A stretch of DNA of 64,000 nt from Tetraselmis striata (taxonomy: Eukaryota > Chlorophyta > Chlorodendrophyceae > Chlorodendrales > Chlorodendraceae), in contig VCJN01003611.1 of assembly GCA_006384855.1 (NCBI GenBank), positions 124,001 through 188,000 on the forward strand, written 5' to 3'. The notes below the pieces were generated by a model. The model worked only from the letters and a program-made list of their open reading frames with translations. It made no database searches and was not told the origin of the DNA. The stretch's first letter is position 1. Each line of letters opens with the position of its first letter. Made by a program: the position numbers and the translations under genes. Positions 36,074 through 47,569 of this stretch are shown piece by piece.

Positions 36074-38186
36074 CTGGCGTCAGTGCATCTGCGTCGCCGA
36101 GATGGCCAGCAGTAGCCTCTTGGAGGCGGCCCCACGCCTCGCGCATCTCCGCGGCGTAGCTGTCCGACCCATGAGCATCGTTGAGGAAGTGGTCATACTG
36201 GCGGGCGGAAGAATTTGCGTTGAAGCTGCCTCGGCCAAGTACGGACCCGAGCTGTGGGTCGAAGAAACCAGGGGTGGGGGTGTTGGTGCCGGAGTTCCTA
36301 GTCAGGAACCTTGGGAGGATGGCGTTCATGCAGCCGATGAAGGCGGCATCACGAACGGTAGCCATGCGGCGGATGCCGGCTCCCTTCAATCGAGTGGGGA
36401 GGTGAAGCCTGCTGCGCGCCCTGGCCACTGCATCCTCGCTCAAGGTTGCCACCTCCGCTGCCATGGGGTCGGGGTCGTGCAAAAGCTCCGCCAAGAAATC
36501 GGTGACCACCGGATTGGTGTCGGTGCCATACGTGGAGGGATCAAAAGAGACCCCTAGCACCCGTTCGACCGCCGCGAGGATGGTGGCATCCACCGCCTCC
36601 GCAAAGGCCTCCACCTCGGACGGAAGACAATTGCGGAGCCAATACCCCGCCTTGTGTTGCATGCAATGCTTGAGCAGGGCCCATGCGTGGTGATGCAAGG
36701 CGTGGGTGTACCGACGGCTGGGCTTGGCAGACAGAAGCTTGCTCAGGCTAGCGTCCACCTCCTCTCGTAGCTCCTCCGCCTTGCCGCGCATGTACGCCTG
36801 CACATACTCTGGCGATCCGAGCGGCACGTTGAGGACCGCGATGCCGTGATGGCCATCTAGCTCTGGCCACTCGATGTCGGCCGGAGCCTCACGCCGCGCC
36901 GCCTCCATGTCTGCGATGTACGCATGCATCTTGTCGAAGCGCACCTCAAGCCCCACGGACGCCTTGATGGACGTGCGGAAGGCGTGAAGAGCCGGCCAAA
37001 CGTGCTCCGGAAGGCCCACCAAAATTCCATCGTCGGCGTTGAAGCGCGCCGCCCCGTCATTGACCTCCAACGTGGTATCACACTGCTGCACCTCGGGGTG
37101 AATCGCGACGCAAAAGGAAGTCGTGGCCAAAGGTGCGCCCTGTTGCACGCCGTCCTCCGACCGCAGAGGGGCGGACCGGTCGTCCACGACCAGATACGAG
37201 TCCGTGGAGAGGGAGGCTAGGAGCGCAGGGATGACAGGGTGTAGTGGAGAGCAATCGATGTTGCGCTGGATGATGGTGCGGCGCCATGCTTCGTTGTAAG
37301 CGTTGCGAAGGTCTGTGTGGACGATGACGGCACGTGGCCCAAGCTTCTCGGCGATGAGCCGGACGCCGTGGATGAGCACAGAGTCGCCCGCGGGAATGCC
37401 AACGCCGAGCTGAGATGGAGCGAGCACCGACACGTATGCCTCCTTCATGTTGTCAACCACTGCCCGCTCCGCTGCGCGCCGCTCCGCCTCCCCGACTGCC
37501 ACAGGCCGCACGTCCGGGGCCCTCCCCTCGCCTAGCTTCTTGACAGGTGCCACGAGCCTAGCAGAGGCGACGAGCCGGTTGAACCACCCGGGCAGGCGAC
37601 CTTGGAGGTACATGGAGGCAACCTCCGACATGGCGCGGACTGCCGCGGGCCCGGACGCCGGGGCGTATTCGCCCACCAAGCAGCGGAGATACTCGTTGCG
37701 CATGCCTGAGGGCCCCGCCGCCACGTGCTGCTTGAGTTGCTGGTACGGCACGCGCATGTCCACCGTCAGGGCGGCCTCGTCCACCGGAATGTCATACGCG
37801 GCGTCTGGGATCGGGTGGCTACGGGACGGGTGCTTGTCGCGCAGCTGGGCGAGGATAGCAGGATCGGACAAGTCGCCCATACCCTTAGAAGATAGTCGGC
37901 CCGCCGCTCGGGAGAGCTCTCCGTCCTCCACCAACGCCACAACGGTGTCCGCGGTGCCCACGAGCAGCGCCGCAAAGAGATCGGCGTCCGTCCGACGCTG
38001 GCGGGCATGTCCGGCGTAGAACGCCTCAGTGCGCGCGTCGTCCCATGAGCGCACGAGTTCGGTCATGCGCCTCTCCGCGAAAGCGCGGAAGCGCCACGCC
38101 AAGGCTTGTAGCCGCCGCCGTCCGCCTCGGCTCGGGGCCCTAAGCAACAATTGCGGCAGCAGGTACTTCCACTTAAGCGCCCTATC
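35985..38186 (-). pseudogene. LINE reverse transcriptase
   Basis: A continuous frame of over 700 codons, after a TAG at 38189-38187, carries ordered reverse-transcriptase motifs. These are AAGPSGMRNEYLRCL, the arginine-proline box VRPVAVGEAERR, IVHTDLRNAYNEAW (first catalytic Asp), DGVQQGAPLATTSF (template-grip QG box) and FNADDGILVG (the YxDD-equivalent catalytic pair). The family prints target-primed DNA copies of its own RNA. The frame ends at 35987-35985 where the shifted C-terminal frame takes over, so this copy cannot make a full-length protein. Confidence 0.85.
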
Positions 38187-38997
38187 CTACACCACGGGGT
38201 CATTGGCCTCCATCGCCGCCACCACCCGCTCATTCACGCAGCGTTGTGCCTCTGCCCACGCTTCTTGAAAGTCAATCGGCACCGCCGTCTCCATGGACAT
38301 CTCCGCCGGCATGTGCACCATTTCCACGTCGGAGAGGTGGTCCACCGCGCCCCACCCCACCCCGTCGCCGGCTGGAGATGGGCGAGTAGGGGGGGGGCGG
38401 ATACCGAGCCCGTGAGGCCTGGCTACCGGGGTGGCCGGCCGGTGCACCCACCTCTGGCGGCGTGGGGGCAACAACCGGGGGCGCTGCGACGCCCCGGAAC
38501 GCAGCGACGGACGGCAGTGCGGGCGACGGCAGCACCGACGATTGTCCAGCTCCACCGGCGCGGCGCGCCCCCCGACGGCGGTGCCGCTCGGCCAACACGG
38601 CGCGCGCATTGGCTAGCCACGCGGCGGCGACCTCGGTGAAAGCCAACACATCGGCCGGGTGGTGCCTGACGCGGGCGGGCTGGAGCGACATGGCTGCGGC
38701 GTCAATCCTCGGCGCCCACGCGGCGCCCGCGGCGACGCCAGCGACTGAAAGCGCGTCGGCGACTGTCCAAGCCGCTGCCGGTGCTACGCCCCGCCGCGCC
38801 GGCCCGCTGTCGTGTAGCCTGTAATGCAGGCGGGCGAGAGCATCGAGGCCGGTGAGCGCTATGCCGCGGTTGCCGCCGGGCGGCCGCGGCTGGGGCCGCT
38901 CGGAGACTTCCTGGCCGGTCGGGGCGCCATCGTGATCGCGCTGTGACGCGCCGGGCCCCGAAATACTGCTGAAAGTACTGCGGCGAGGCGACGACAC
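38187..38997 (-). pseudogene. LINE 5' coding region (ORF1-like or N-terminal part)
   Basis: A proline/alanine-rich N-terminal frame (38997 to about 38395) and a second frame (about 38395-38187) look like one reading interrupted by an indel at the G-run near 38391-38399. The second ends EMSMETAVPIDFQEAWAEAQ and then VVAAMEANDPVV before TAG at 38189. The codons after that TAG stay in the same frame as the RT and read ALKWKYLLPQLLLRAPSRGG, a segment usually upstream of RT in this family. So only one stop codon separates the two. No nucleic-acid-binding motif is clear in the proline-rich part. Confidence 0.5.
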
Positions 38998-40293
38998 AGG
39001 CGAGGCAGCGCGCGCGCCGGTCGTACCTGCCGCGCCCGTCGCGGACTCGGGACTCGACGACCGGCTCGCCGCCTGGGCGTACGTGGGAGCCGGCGGGGCG
39101 GCAGTCGCGGGCGGGCTCGGCCTTGGCTGGGTGGCGTCGGGTGCACTGCCGGTGGACGGTGTTGCCGCGGGCGACGCTCCCGCCGCACGCGATGCGCCGG
39201 GGCTGCCTGATATATTGGACGAGTACTGGGGGGCGGCGGCTACCCGGGGTCAACGGCGCGTTCTGCCGCACCATCGGCGGAAGGCGCAGACATCGCGCGG
39301 CGCCCCGCCGGATACAAGCGACCCGCCACAGCCCGGGCATAACGGTGACGTCGCGTGGGAGGGGGTTGAGGGCAGCTACGCGATCGGGGCGGCGGGTGAG
39401 GCATGGCGACACACGGCCCCGCAGCGCCTCCGGGGCCGCTGGGTGGGTGGGGCCGGTGGGTACTGGTACCGGTGGTAGTGAGACTACTGAGGCGATGACA
39501 AGTTGATTTGTCGTTTTGGCGGGGCGGCTGGGCCAAAATAGATTGAGATGTACCGTAGTAAAGACTGTACAGGTACATTACATTCAATAAAGTAAAGTTT
39601 GCCAAGGGACAACGGCCGAAGCCGGCCCAGCACGCGCGTGACCTCTTGCGCTAAGTGCAGTCGTAGGTCTGGCATGGCCCTTAGACCATTGCCTCATTCG
39701 AACCCCGAAGGCCTAATGCATCAACCCAGGACACACCGGGCCGAAATTGCCGAAAATGCATAATCGACCAGGATTCGAATCCGGGACCTCGGATAAGAGA
39801 CGACAAGGAATATACATTCCAATAGTTGCTCAAAGTGGCCCCTGTTGCACAGTAGTCATGGCCACTGTCCGAGGTGCCGGCTATAGCTTTACTATCGACA
39901 TGCGATATTATCATAGCGGCCAATACCTTATTAGACATGACTCCTACTCATCTGGCTTAACCGCGTACGGCGAGGTGGGCGGGAGCGAATAAAAAGCCGG
40001 AACTAAGCCGGATCTTGAAGACCTCCTAACTATTTGTACTGGGATAGCCGAGGTTCCTGCGATCCCCGCGGCCCATCCACTACACCTTGACCTAGTGTCG
40101 CGTGACGATCCTCATCTTCCGTCGCTCATGCGGTACGAACCGCACGGAACCCCAGCTTGACCTATCCGCACCGGCCGAGGATGGAGGCGATGAGGGCAAG
40201 GTCCGATTGGCAACATGTGTGCGTCACTCGCGCAATGTGCGTGATGTGGACGCACACGAAGCTATCGGAGTATCACCACATCATGTAGACCAT
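38998..40293. other. LINE 5' region and spacer to the Gypsy element
   Basis: 38998-39480 is GC-rich and probably the 5' end of the LINE. 39660-40290 has no recognisable gene. A T-arm-like palindrome (GATTCGAATC) lies at about 39772, without a full tRNA. Confidence 0.3.
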
Positions 40294-40776
40294 TGTGACA
40301 GTTATACTATTGTGTAACTTGTCCTGCACTATCTTTGGCATAATACTGTACAAGTACCAGTACCGCAGAAAGGTGTAACATTCTACGGGTACAACAGGGA
40401 CTAGTACAAGGGCGCGCACGACGCGCGCACTAGTATTCGTACCGGGTATCGACTCCCCGAGGTCCGTATGTGTCTGCTCGGTATTTGTCAGTACGAGGCA
40501 ATATACTAAGCAATGCCATACCAGAACGAGGCAGACGTTTAGTCTTCTGTTCGTCTCTCCAAGGTGACGCTCTTCGCAGTGAGCGTGCTGCTATAGGTCG
40601 GCATGGTCTGACGGCCTGTGCCGGCACCAACCATAGTATATATAGCGGCGGGTGGTGACAACCTTGTAAGCAATTATTGTTGTATTCTCAAAACACTGTA
40701 GCCTCTCGCCTTTGCACCACCACTGCACACCCACCTTTGTTTGTATTTGAGTCTCTATCCGGCTGAGACTGGCGCA
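40294..40776 (+). repeat. 5' LTR of the Gypsy element
   Basis: Begins TGTGACAGTTATACTATTGT and ends ACTGGCGCA. It is 483 bp, the same length as the 3' copy. A TATATATA box at about 40640 and downstream sequence fit an internal promoter. Confidence 0.9.
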
Positions 40777-40777
40777 C

Positions 40778-40795
40778 TGGTTTCGGAGCGAGTGT
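40778..40795 (+). promoter_or_regulatory. Primer-binding-site candidate
   Basis: TGGTTTCGGAGCGAGTG starts two bases after the 5' LTR. It has the TGG start complementary to a tRNA CCA end and resembles the initiator-Met tRNA primer sites of Gypsy and Copia elements. Confidence 0.55.
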
Positions 40796-40848
40796 TAGCT
40801 CCAGATTCTTCAAGTCTTTCACTGCAAGTACTCCTCGTTTGTTGTATA

Positions 40849-41651
40849 ATGAGTGACGTTATGAGGCGCAAGTTTTCGCGCGCACAACTGGCGGCTCGAG
40901 AGCGGGACGCAGATACGAAACTGTCTTTCGACAGCGGTGTCGCAGCATCTATGATTGTTACTTCAGGCACTGGAGCTGGTGCTGAGCGTGACATTATGAT
41001 GACTATTGAACCGAATCATAATAATACCGCTTTTCTGCCCTGTGGAACCTCGACACTTATCGACCTGTCAGTTCGCGAACTCGCAGTACGTATGCCGCAA
41101 CTGAAACCGGGATCATGATGAATCCGGCTGACCTGAAGCTGTTCGACTGTGTGACTATCGATGGAACGGACTGCTTTTATGAGCTGAAGAATGATACTCG
41201 TTGGCCTTACCGTGCTGAACAGCTAGTTAATGAAAATCTGGTACAGTTTGTTGGCCCGCAAGTAGCGGCCGACCCACCTGCTGACAACGGTCCGCGTTTT
41301 CCTGATCGAATCACCATCGAGCCTGGCAATGATCGCCCGTCCTATACGACCGAGATAGCTTCGCACCTGCGGGGTAAATGGTGTCGTGCCGTTCCCTATG
41401 TCGCAGCGCAAGTTATAAACTCGGCAGTCGTCGATAAATGGTCAAACGTGTATAAGGCCGTGTCGACTTCTGATATATGGACCAACAAGAGCTACCCTGA
41501 CGCACCTGCTGTTACTGTACCGTTTCGTTATGGCTTCGACAAGTCACCTCTGTGGGAGGTCATCGACGACTACATGGCTGTCGACATAGCGACCGAGTTC
41601 TACCGTATGGAGCTGAAAATGACTAATACTAGAACTGCGTCTGAAAGATGA
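40849..41651 (+). pseudogene. gag-like frames of the Gypsy element
   Basis: Two frames overlap at ATGATGA. The first, 40849-41118 (89 aa), begins MSDVMRRKFSRAQLAARERD. The second, 41115-41651 (178 aa), contains YELKNDTRWPYRAEQLVNEN and TVPFRYGFDKSPLWEVIDDY. The position just after the primer-binding site and the helical, charged character fit a gag (capsid) protein. A frameshift at 41116 splits it. No zinc knuckle is visible. Downstream, 41652-42960 is open only in pieces. Confidence 0.45.
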
Positions 41652-41744
41652 GGCTCTGAAGAACGACTACCTGCTATACTGCGTCCGAGTTCGTCATAGC
41701 CGTTCGTATATCGGCTCAAGTACATGACCTTCAACGAGAAGACT

Positions 41745-41832
41745 GCATCTATAGCCTCATATGCATATGCATCGATGCATCTATAGACTCATATGCATCC
41801 GCATCTGCATCTGCATCTGCATCTATAGCCTG
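41745..41832 (+). repeat. Short tandem repeats (ATGCATCTATAG and GCATCT units)
   Basis: Imperfect copies of CATCTATAG(A/C)CTCATATGCA followed by several GCATCT hexamers. It is simple-sequence expansion inside the decayed gag region. Confidence 0.7.
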
Positions 41833-42429
41833 CAGGTAGTGATCGCAGGACGTGCTGGAGCGCCGGCGACTTCCCCCGAGTACGCGCCTGGAAGAGTATT
41901 TCGACATACTGGCGATAGCTCGGCGGGAGCTGAGCAACGAGCCGACGACCGTCGAGTGTACGGCGGGCCTTTGTCATCCGGAGCAGCGGAGCTCGGCGCA
42001 TCGCATGTTTGCTAGCTGAGGAGAAGCGCGGAGGAGTCGACGTGTCGACGGGCTGATCGACGACCTTTGGTAAGGTCTTTTCAGTGGCGACCGCTCCCTC
42101 GGCAAGTTGCCTCGGCACATCCAAGGTCAGTACGCACTTTAGATGATTATGATGATGTACCGTCAGATTCTACTAGTGCCCATGTAGATGCACCTACTGA
42201 TACGTTTACTGGTAGTAAAGCATCTGATATAGATACGAAAAGTATACTCGTTACAGCAGCTCGAAAATTGTCGGGTCGTCGTCGAGTAAATCTATCAATG
42301 GTCGTAAATATGTCCAGACTGCTGGTACACATACTGGTGTTAACTGGAGACTGGTGGATCGTATCTTTGACCCCCTCTATGACAAGTATAAGATTACTTT
42401 AGAGGGATGTGATTACCCATAAAGATCTG

Positions 42430-42783
42430 CCATTTTGATGGTCAATAAATCAGTTTTAAAACGGGACTTAGCTGGTGGATGAGTATATATTCATGCACCA
42501 TGGAACAGAGTAGAACAAATAGCTGCACACTTCGAACAGTGTCGTAAAGCTAGTCGTAATGATACTCTAGGTGTGTTTATACTACCAGCTTGGGATAAGT
42601 TTGATGCTATGACAAAGCATTGGAAACTAGTCCAAAAGTTCCCGGCTAGAACGCCTATGTTTACCCGTTTATCACCAAATAACGCTACTATCCATGCAGA
42701 GGTTCACCCATTCGTATATGGTTGGTGGACAATGCATGTAGTATACCTGATGATATTATGGATTCCAGCTCACCTATGTTGAT
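42430..42783 (+). pseudogene. Decayed Gypsy segment with HAPW and ILPAW motifs
   Basis: With stops ignored, the frame reads YIHAPWNRVEQIAAHFEQC and GVFILPAWDKFDAMTKHWKL. From family knowledge, algal LTR elements often carry a segment with N-P-P-[FW] and a later V-L-P-x-W in this place, of methyltransferase-like appearance and unknown role. Here the first motif has changed to HAPW. Stop codons at about 42421 and 42481 show that it is not functional. Confidence 0.35.
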
Positions 42784-42959
42784 GGGGAGGTGTCTGTGTA
42801 CACTCAGGATTTTAACGTAGAGTCAGAGAATGTTGACCAGAATATTTTTGACTCAAAAACCGTTAATGTATCGGCTGATAATGTTGATAATGTATCACAA
42901 CCGGCTGGTGTGGCTTCATTAAGTAAATGGGGTGATCCCAGGCCACTATTAAAGGTTGT

Positions 42960-43280
42960 ATCAGCTTAAATACTAGTGCTCGTGTAGATGCATTGGTAAA
43001 TAATGCGGCATCACTGAATTTTATTTCTGAGGACTTTGTCCGTAAAAATAATATTCAAATTGAGAAACTACCGAAGAAAATTCCGGTTCGTCTTGCTAAT
43101 GGTCAACGTGTGAATTGTACACAAATCGTTACCATTACTTTTGATATTGCAGGACACGCTTTGAGAACCGAGTATTTTATGTTCTTCGAGAGCTCAATGT
43201 GGCTGATGTTGTACTAGGATTAACTTGGCTTGATGAAGCCCAAGTATCTGTACAATATGGGGAAAATCGTGTTGAACCCT
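42960..43280 (+). pseudogene. Retropepsin-like protease remnant
   Basis: The frame ALVNNAASLNFISEDFV, then RLANGQRVNC, and after a one-base shift VLGLTWLDEAQVSVQYGEN follows the Gypsy aspartic-protease pattern: D-S-G-A, then ANG, then a hydrophobic-LG-WL flap and end. The catalytic DSGA is replaced by NNAA, so the enzyme would be dead even without the frameshift near 43200. Confidence 0.6.
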
Positions 43281-43372
43281 AATTGATGGTACAGAAATCC
43301 GCGTTGAAATAATAGAACGCCGCCCCAAATGTAGTTCGATTTCCGATCATTTATGTTTTCCGATCATTTCCG

Positions 43373-45737
43373 ATGTCGCGAGCCAAGGAAACGGTGGTGA
43401 AGCAACTCCGTGCCGAGGCGATCGCAGCGGAGGCCAAATATACAGCCAAGCTCGCTAAGGTCATCACGCAGCGCGACTCGGCGAAAGCCGCCACGCGGCG
43501 GGCTAAAGCAAAGCTCGAGGCAAGCCAATCGGGTTCGGCAAGGGCTCGGTCGTGTGTTATGAAAGCCATGAGGGAGCGGAAGTTGCGCCGGGCTTTCGGA
43601 ACCTTGCGCCAAGACTTGAAGCGGATCTCAGCCCCACCAGTGAGCGAGGCCGAGGCGTATCGCGGCTTCAAACGCCGCGAGGTCAAGAGGCTAACCGACT
43701 ATCTTGAGGCGCGCTACGAGGGGGGCGTGAAAGGGGACACAGTTGTGCAACTCGTCGATTGTTTCTGTAATGAGTGTCCCGAAATTCTTGATGCCGTTTG
43801 CCAGCAGCGCGGGTTGTATAGCACTGCGGAGCAGCATGTCGTCGCCGCGATCCGCGAGCACTGGACCGTGGCGCGCGCGTCGTACATCCGTGTAACCTCC
43901 AAGCTCACGTGGCGCCGCTACCAATACCTCATCCATGCCTTGTCTAAGCGTTGGGTCGAGGATAAGGGCGAGCATGAGGTGTTGTTGCTGCCCTATGGCA
44001 CACCAATGTGTCTGTTGCCAAGCAAGAACGAGGTGTGCGACTGGGAGGACCGAGTGGCGAAGCTAGCCGGGCTTGAAATTTCCGAGGACGGCAAGCGAGC
44101 CATCATCGACGTGATGCAGGCGTTGCGCACTCGGCTGGCCCAGTTCCCGAAAGATCAGTTGCCCGAGAGCAGAGAGATCGTGATCCAGTTTTGCGGTGAG
44201 CTGCCATCGTCAGTGTTACGAATGATGTGAATTGTTTTCATAATATGACATGCCATCACTGATGAAATTGTTTGTGCCTACAGCTGATGGCAGTACAGCC
44301 TTCAAGCTCGGCCATCAAGGGGCTGTGCTTGCCATCTTAAAGCCATTGCTGAGAAAGGTGGACGAAGAAGGTTATGTGATGGAAGGATGGGGTGTGGACA
44401 GCATTCATAATGCTGTGAAGATCATGCTGTACGAGGGGCAAGACAAGTACGAGCAGTTCATCACACAGATGGAGGCTATCAAGGATCAACTCATGGAGCT
44501 CTGCGACGGTTCAGGGATGAAGCTGCATGACGAGATCTACACCTTCAAGATGGTGCTGGGAGGCGACATGGCGTGGCAATCGGGGATCTACGGGCATGCT
44601 GGAGCAGCTTCTACATTTTTCTGCTTCGTGTGTGACATGCCTAAGCACTACATGCACCTCACGCAGAGTGACTACGAGCGGAAGGGCATGAGCATGCCGA
44701 TGATCAAGAGCGCGCAGTATGCAGCCATGCTAGCGCATGCAATGGGACAGGAGTACGGACTGACGGAGCCCTACCCGTGCCCAGGATGCGGTGAGACTGT
44801 GCACTTCCATGGTGACTTACCCCCCGCCGACACTCCGGCGGCGAGGCAGAATTATCAGCATGCCCACTTCGGCCAGCGCCACATGTGCCCACCTGGCTTC
44901 ATGATGATAGAGCCGGAGGACATGATCGGTGACACCATGCACGCGGGCATCCAAATCTGCCCGCATGTGGTGTGGCATACTGTCCACAAGCGGTGCAAGA
45001 CCAAGGAGGAAGCGGAAGCTATAATGGATGCCATGCAGCTTATCGGACTTCCGGGGCGGGATGTGAAGGTGAAGACTGGAAAGGGTAAGGCAATCACCAA
45101 GGCCGACCTACCTGCGTTGAGTGGTCCGGAGGTGAAGAAGATGGTGGATGGCCATGAGGTGGTGCTCGACGCCATCATCTCCCGCTCCGATCCCATCAGG
45201 CCCAATTTGAAGAAGGTGTGGGACTGCTACATTGCCATGACAACAGCATGGAAGGTGGACCCAGGTGATGACCTTGAGGCCCGCAGGCGGGCACCACGGG
45301 CACTGCGGGACGCCGTGGAGCTCTTCTTTGCCGCCTTCCTAGACATTGCCACAGCAGAGGACATCACGCCGTACATGCACCACGTGGCATGGCACTTTCC
45401 GATGTGGATGGAGCGGCACGACTGTATCGACCACTACAGCGCACAATGCATGGAGCACAGCAATCGGAAGATCAAGCATGGCTTCCGTCAAGGGAGCAAC
45501 CATCAGCCGCAGCGCATGTTGAGGAGTGGCAAGATGACGCTATCCAGGACAGGCCAAGTGCTAAAGCGCAGCACGCTAATGGCCCATCACCGAGACATGC
45601 ATGGCCCCCCTAAGCGTTCCCAACCCCACATGCCAAAGGAGAAGGCGGACAAGGTGAAGAAGGAGATGGCTGCAAAGGCATCCAAGCGCAAGAGCGTGAT
45701 GGCAGAGCGGGCCGACAAACACAAGAAGCAGAAGTAA
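43373..45737 (+). CDS. Transposase-like protein of unassigned superfamily, 2 exons, 758 aa
   Basis: Exons 43373-44195 and 44284-45737. The 88-nt intron has a GTGAGC donor and CTACAG acceptor, and removing it restores one frame through VIQFCADGSTAFKLGHQGAV. The N-terminal half is a lysine/arginine-rich helical region that may bind DNA. The C-terminal half has KMVLGGDMAWQSGIYGHAGA next to FFCFVCD (CxxC) and a second YPCPGCG (CxxC), then HHVAWHFPMWMERHDCIDHY and QCMEHSNRKIKHGF. An acidic residue before a GxxG and CxxC, and a late H...E-H block, are features of large RNase-H-fold transposases. I cannot name the superfamily or prove all three catalytic acids. The basic C-terminus (KKEMAAKASKRKSVMA) suggests nuclear location. 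Codon use is even and the frame intact, so this is the best-preserved gene in the transposon half. Confidence 0.6.
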
Positions 45738-45757
45738 ATATATATAGTTACAGCTAT

Positions 45758-47044
45758 CTAGTGAGCAGCCTTCCCCTTTTGAGATCTACCATACACCACG
45801 TTGTAACGGCGAGGGCGGGTACTTGGACCAACAGTACCCGCCGCTGCCTCCGGCTCCGCCGCTTCCTGCTCTACCAACCGTGCTGCCTCCGCCGCTCGCC
45901 GCGCCATCTTCTGCCTGTAATGCTGCCGCACGGCTGGGAAGTGTGCCGCATCCCAACTGTCTATACTAGTGAAGCTCTCTGCGCTGCACGGCGACGGCAT
46001 GTCCCGCTCCTCTGTGTCGCTGTCTGACCTAGCACTCTCAAGCTCCATGCGCTGCTGCCGCTGCTCAGCGCGCAAGCGCGCAGCTCGCGCTGCTCCTGAG
46101 GGCGCACTGCCCAGAGGGCACGGCGCTCTAGTCTATCCGCCTCACTTTCCCCTGGAGGGCCTTCCCACCGAAATACCGACCCCCCTATCTGCCTAGGGGG
46201 TGGTGGTGGAATGGGCGCGCTGCAATCCCAATCAAGAATAGTCTGCAGCGCGTCGCTATCATCGGTTGCGCCGACCAGATGCATAAAGTGCGACCTCACT
46301 ATAACTTGCAGCTCGCGCATGGCATATGCTTCGGGGTCAGCATAAGGGGGCAAGTGGGGCCATGCCTTTGGGTTTCTGGTGCTGGTGGGGTAGCCGGTCG
46401 GGAGCTGCAAGTCTGCGCCCTTCTTCGCAGCCACGACACCGGTGTGGAACAGCACGGTCCCCGCCCGCTCAAGTAGCGTGCTGCCGGAGTAGGGATATGG
46501 CGTCTCCGTCACCTCCAAGGCAAGCGGATACAAGACAGAGACCATGTCGCCGCGGTCCGTCATTCGCACTCCGCCATGGGCGCCTAGCGTGCTGCTCGCG
46601 GCGCGCCTTATGCCGAGCTGCTTGCATGGCACTTCGATGCTGCCTCGGCTTTAGCGGATCGCCATGCTTCTCGTGCAAGAAGAGGACCGACGCGACGCCC
46701 TCTGACGTATACGTGATGTATCTCACCACGCGCTTCCCCTTGTGGTCGGTCGTGTCCTTGACCAAGTGCCACAATTCTGGTCGAGACTGGCAGAACGCAA
46801 CTAATAGGTCGGCGGGAATGTTCTTGAAGCTGGCCGTCGCAAACTTGCGGCCGCCCTGCGTGTGTTGGTTGTTGCAGCGTTCGTAGAGCGCCTCAGTGAC
46901 CGCCGCGACCAGCACCCCCTCCTCCACGAGTGCTAGGGCTCCCAGGGCGGTAGAGCGGGCGCAATTCCGGCATACGTCGGTGGCGGCGGGCTGGTTGGCC
47001 GCGATGGCCAAAATGCAGCGACCGCAGTTCTCGCGCCGTGCCAT
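45758..47044 (-). pseudogene. Second gene of the cassette, zinc-ribbon protein, frame-disrupted
   Basis: Three overlapping frames continue one another: 47044 to about 46640 (starts MARRENCGRCILAIAANQPA), about 46640-46080 (VRMTDRGDMVSVLYPLALEV) and 46075-45758. C7-x2-C10 and C25-x2-C28 form a plausible zinc ribbon at the N-terminus. The first shift may be a small intron (GTCAGA at about 46701 to GCAG at about 46645). The second falls in a GC-dinucleotide run at about 46075 and looks like an indel. The ATG lies only 24 bases from the right inverted repeat. Function unknown; an accessory DNA-binding protein is a guess. Confidence 0.45.
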
Positions 47045-47080
47045 ACCGTTGCGCTGCTGCGTCGGCGCAACGCGGATTTC

Positions 47081-47560
47081 AGCCTATACCCACTTGTTTT
47101 AATGGACACAACGCCAAGGGTTGAGGGTGGAACTCAAATCCGCCCCGGTCACGACCTCAGGTAGCCCCCTCATTAGCTCTCTTGGGCGTGTGTCGGGCGG
47201 GCGGGCTGCCGACATCTCTCCGATTCGGCTCTAGGTGGGTGGGACAGGGGCGAGCAAATGCGGCGGAATGGGGCGCATCCGTACCTCGCCGTGGCGGACG
47301 CGCTGTCAATGTTGACAACTGTGCCCACTAACTGCCCGGCTGCCGCGCGTACAGTCTGCCAAGACTTTAGGTCCAAGGCTGTGGGGGTCGGGATGTGCAA
47401 TGGCTGCGGTCACGAGTGGCAAGCGCGTGCTGACGTGACCTTGGTGGCTGAGCGAGTGAGTGATGTGCAGGGCGCGTCGGCACGCGGCTTGCATAACGAT
47501 TACTCGTACAAAAATAGCGCGCCCGAAATATCCCGGTACCGGAACGCCGTGATACACCGT
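47081..47560. other. Unassigned segment between cassette and Gypsy integrase
   Basis: About 480 bp without recognisable coding sequence. It may be part of the inserted cassette, or remains of the Gypsy pol region. Confidence 0.3.
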
Positions 47561-47569
47561 TTGAGGTTA

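Larger units (their letters stand above)
43294..47080. mobile_element. DNA-transposon-like cassette with inverted ends, two divergent-coded genes
   Basis: GAAATCCGCGTTG at 43294-43306 and its exact reverse complement CAACGCGGATTTC at 47068-47080 bracket two convergently transcribed genes: a spliced 758-residue transposase-like gene (+) and a broken zinc-ribbon gene (-). Gypsy protease lies just outside one end. Gypsy integrase sequence resumes about 480 bp beyond the other. I could not find a target duplication next to the 13-bp repeats, so the exact ends are not proven. Confidence 0.6.

Noticed and set aside
39755-39800. tRNA-like palindrome GATTCGAATC
   Set aside because: Only the T-loop-like core is present; no cloverleaf could be drawn.
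41745-41832. CRISPR-like array
   Set aside because: Short simple-sequence units without unique spacers, in a eukaryotic retroelement.
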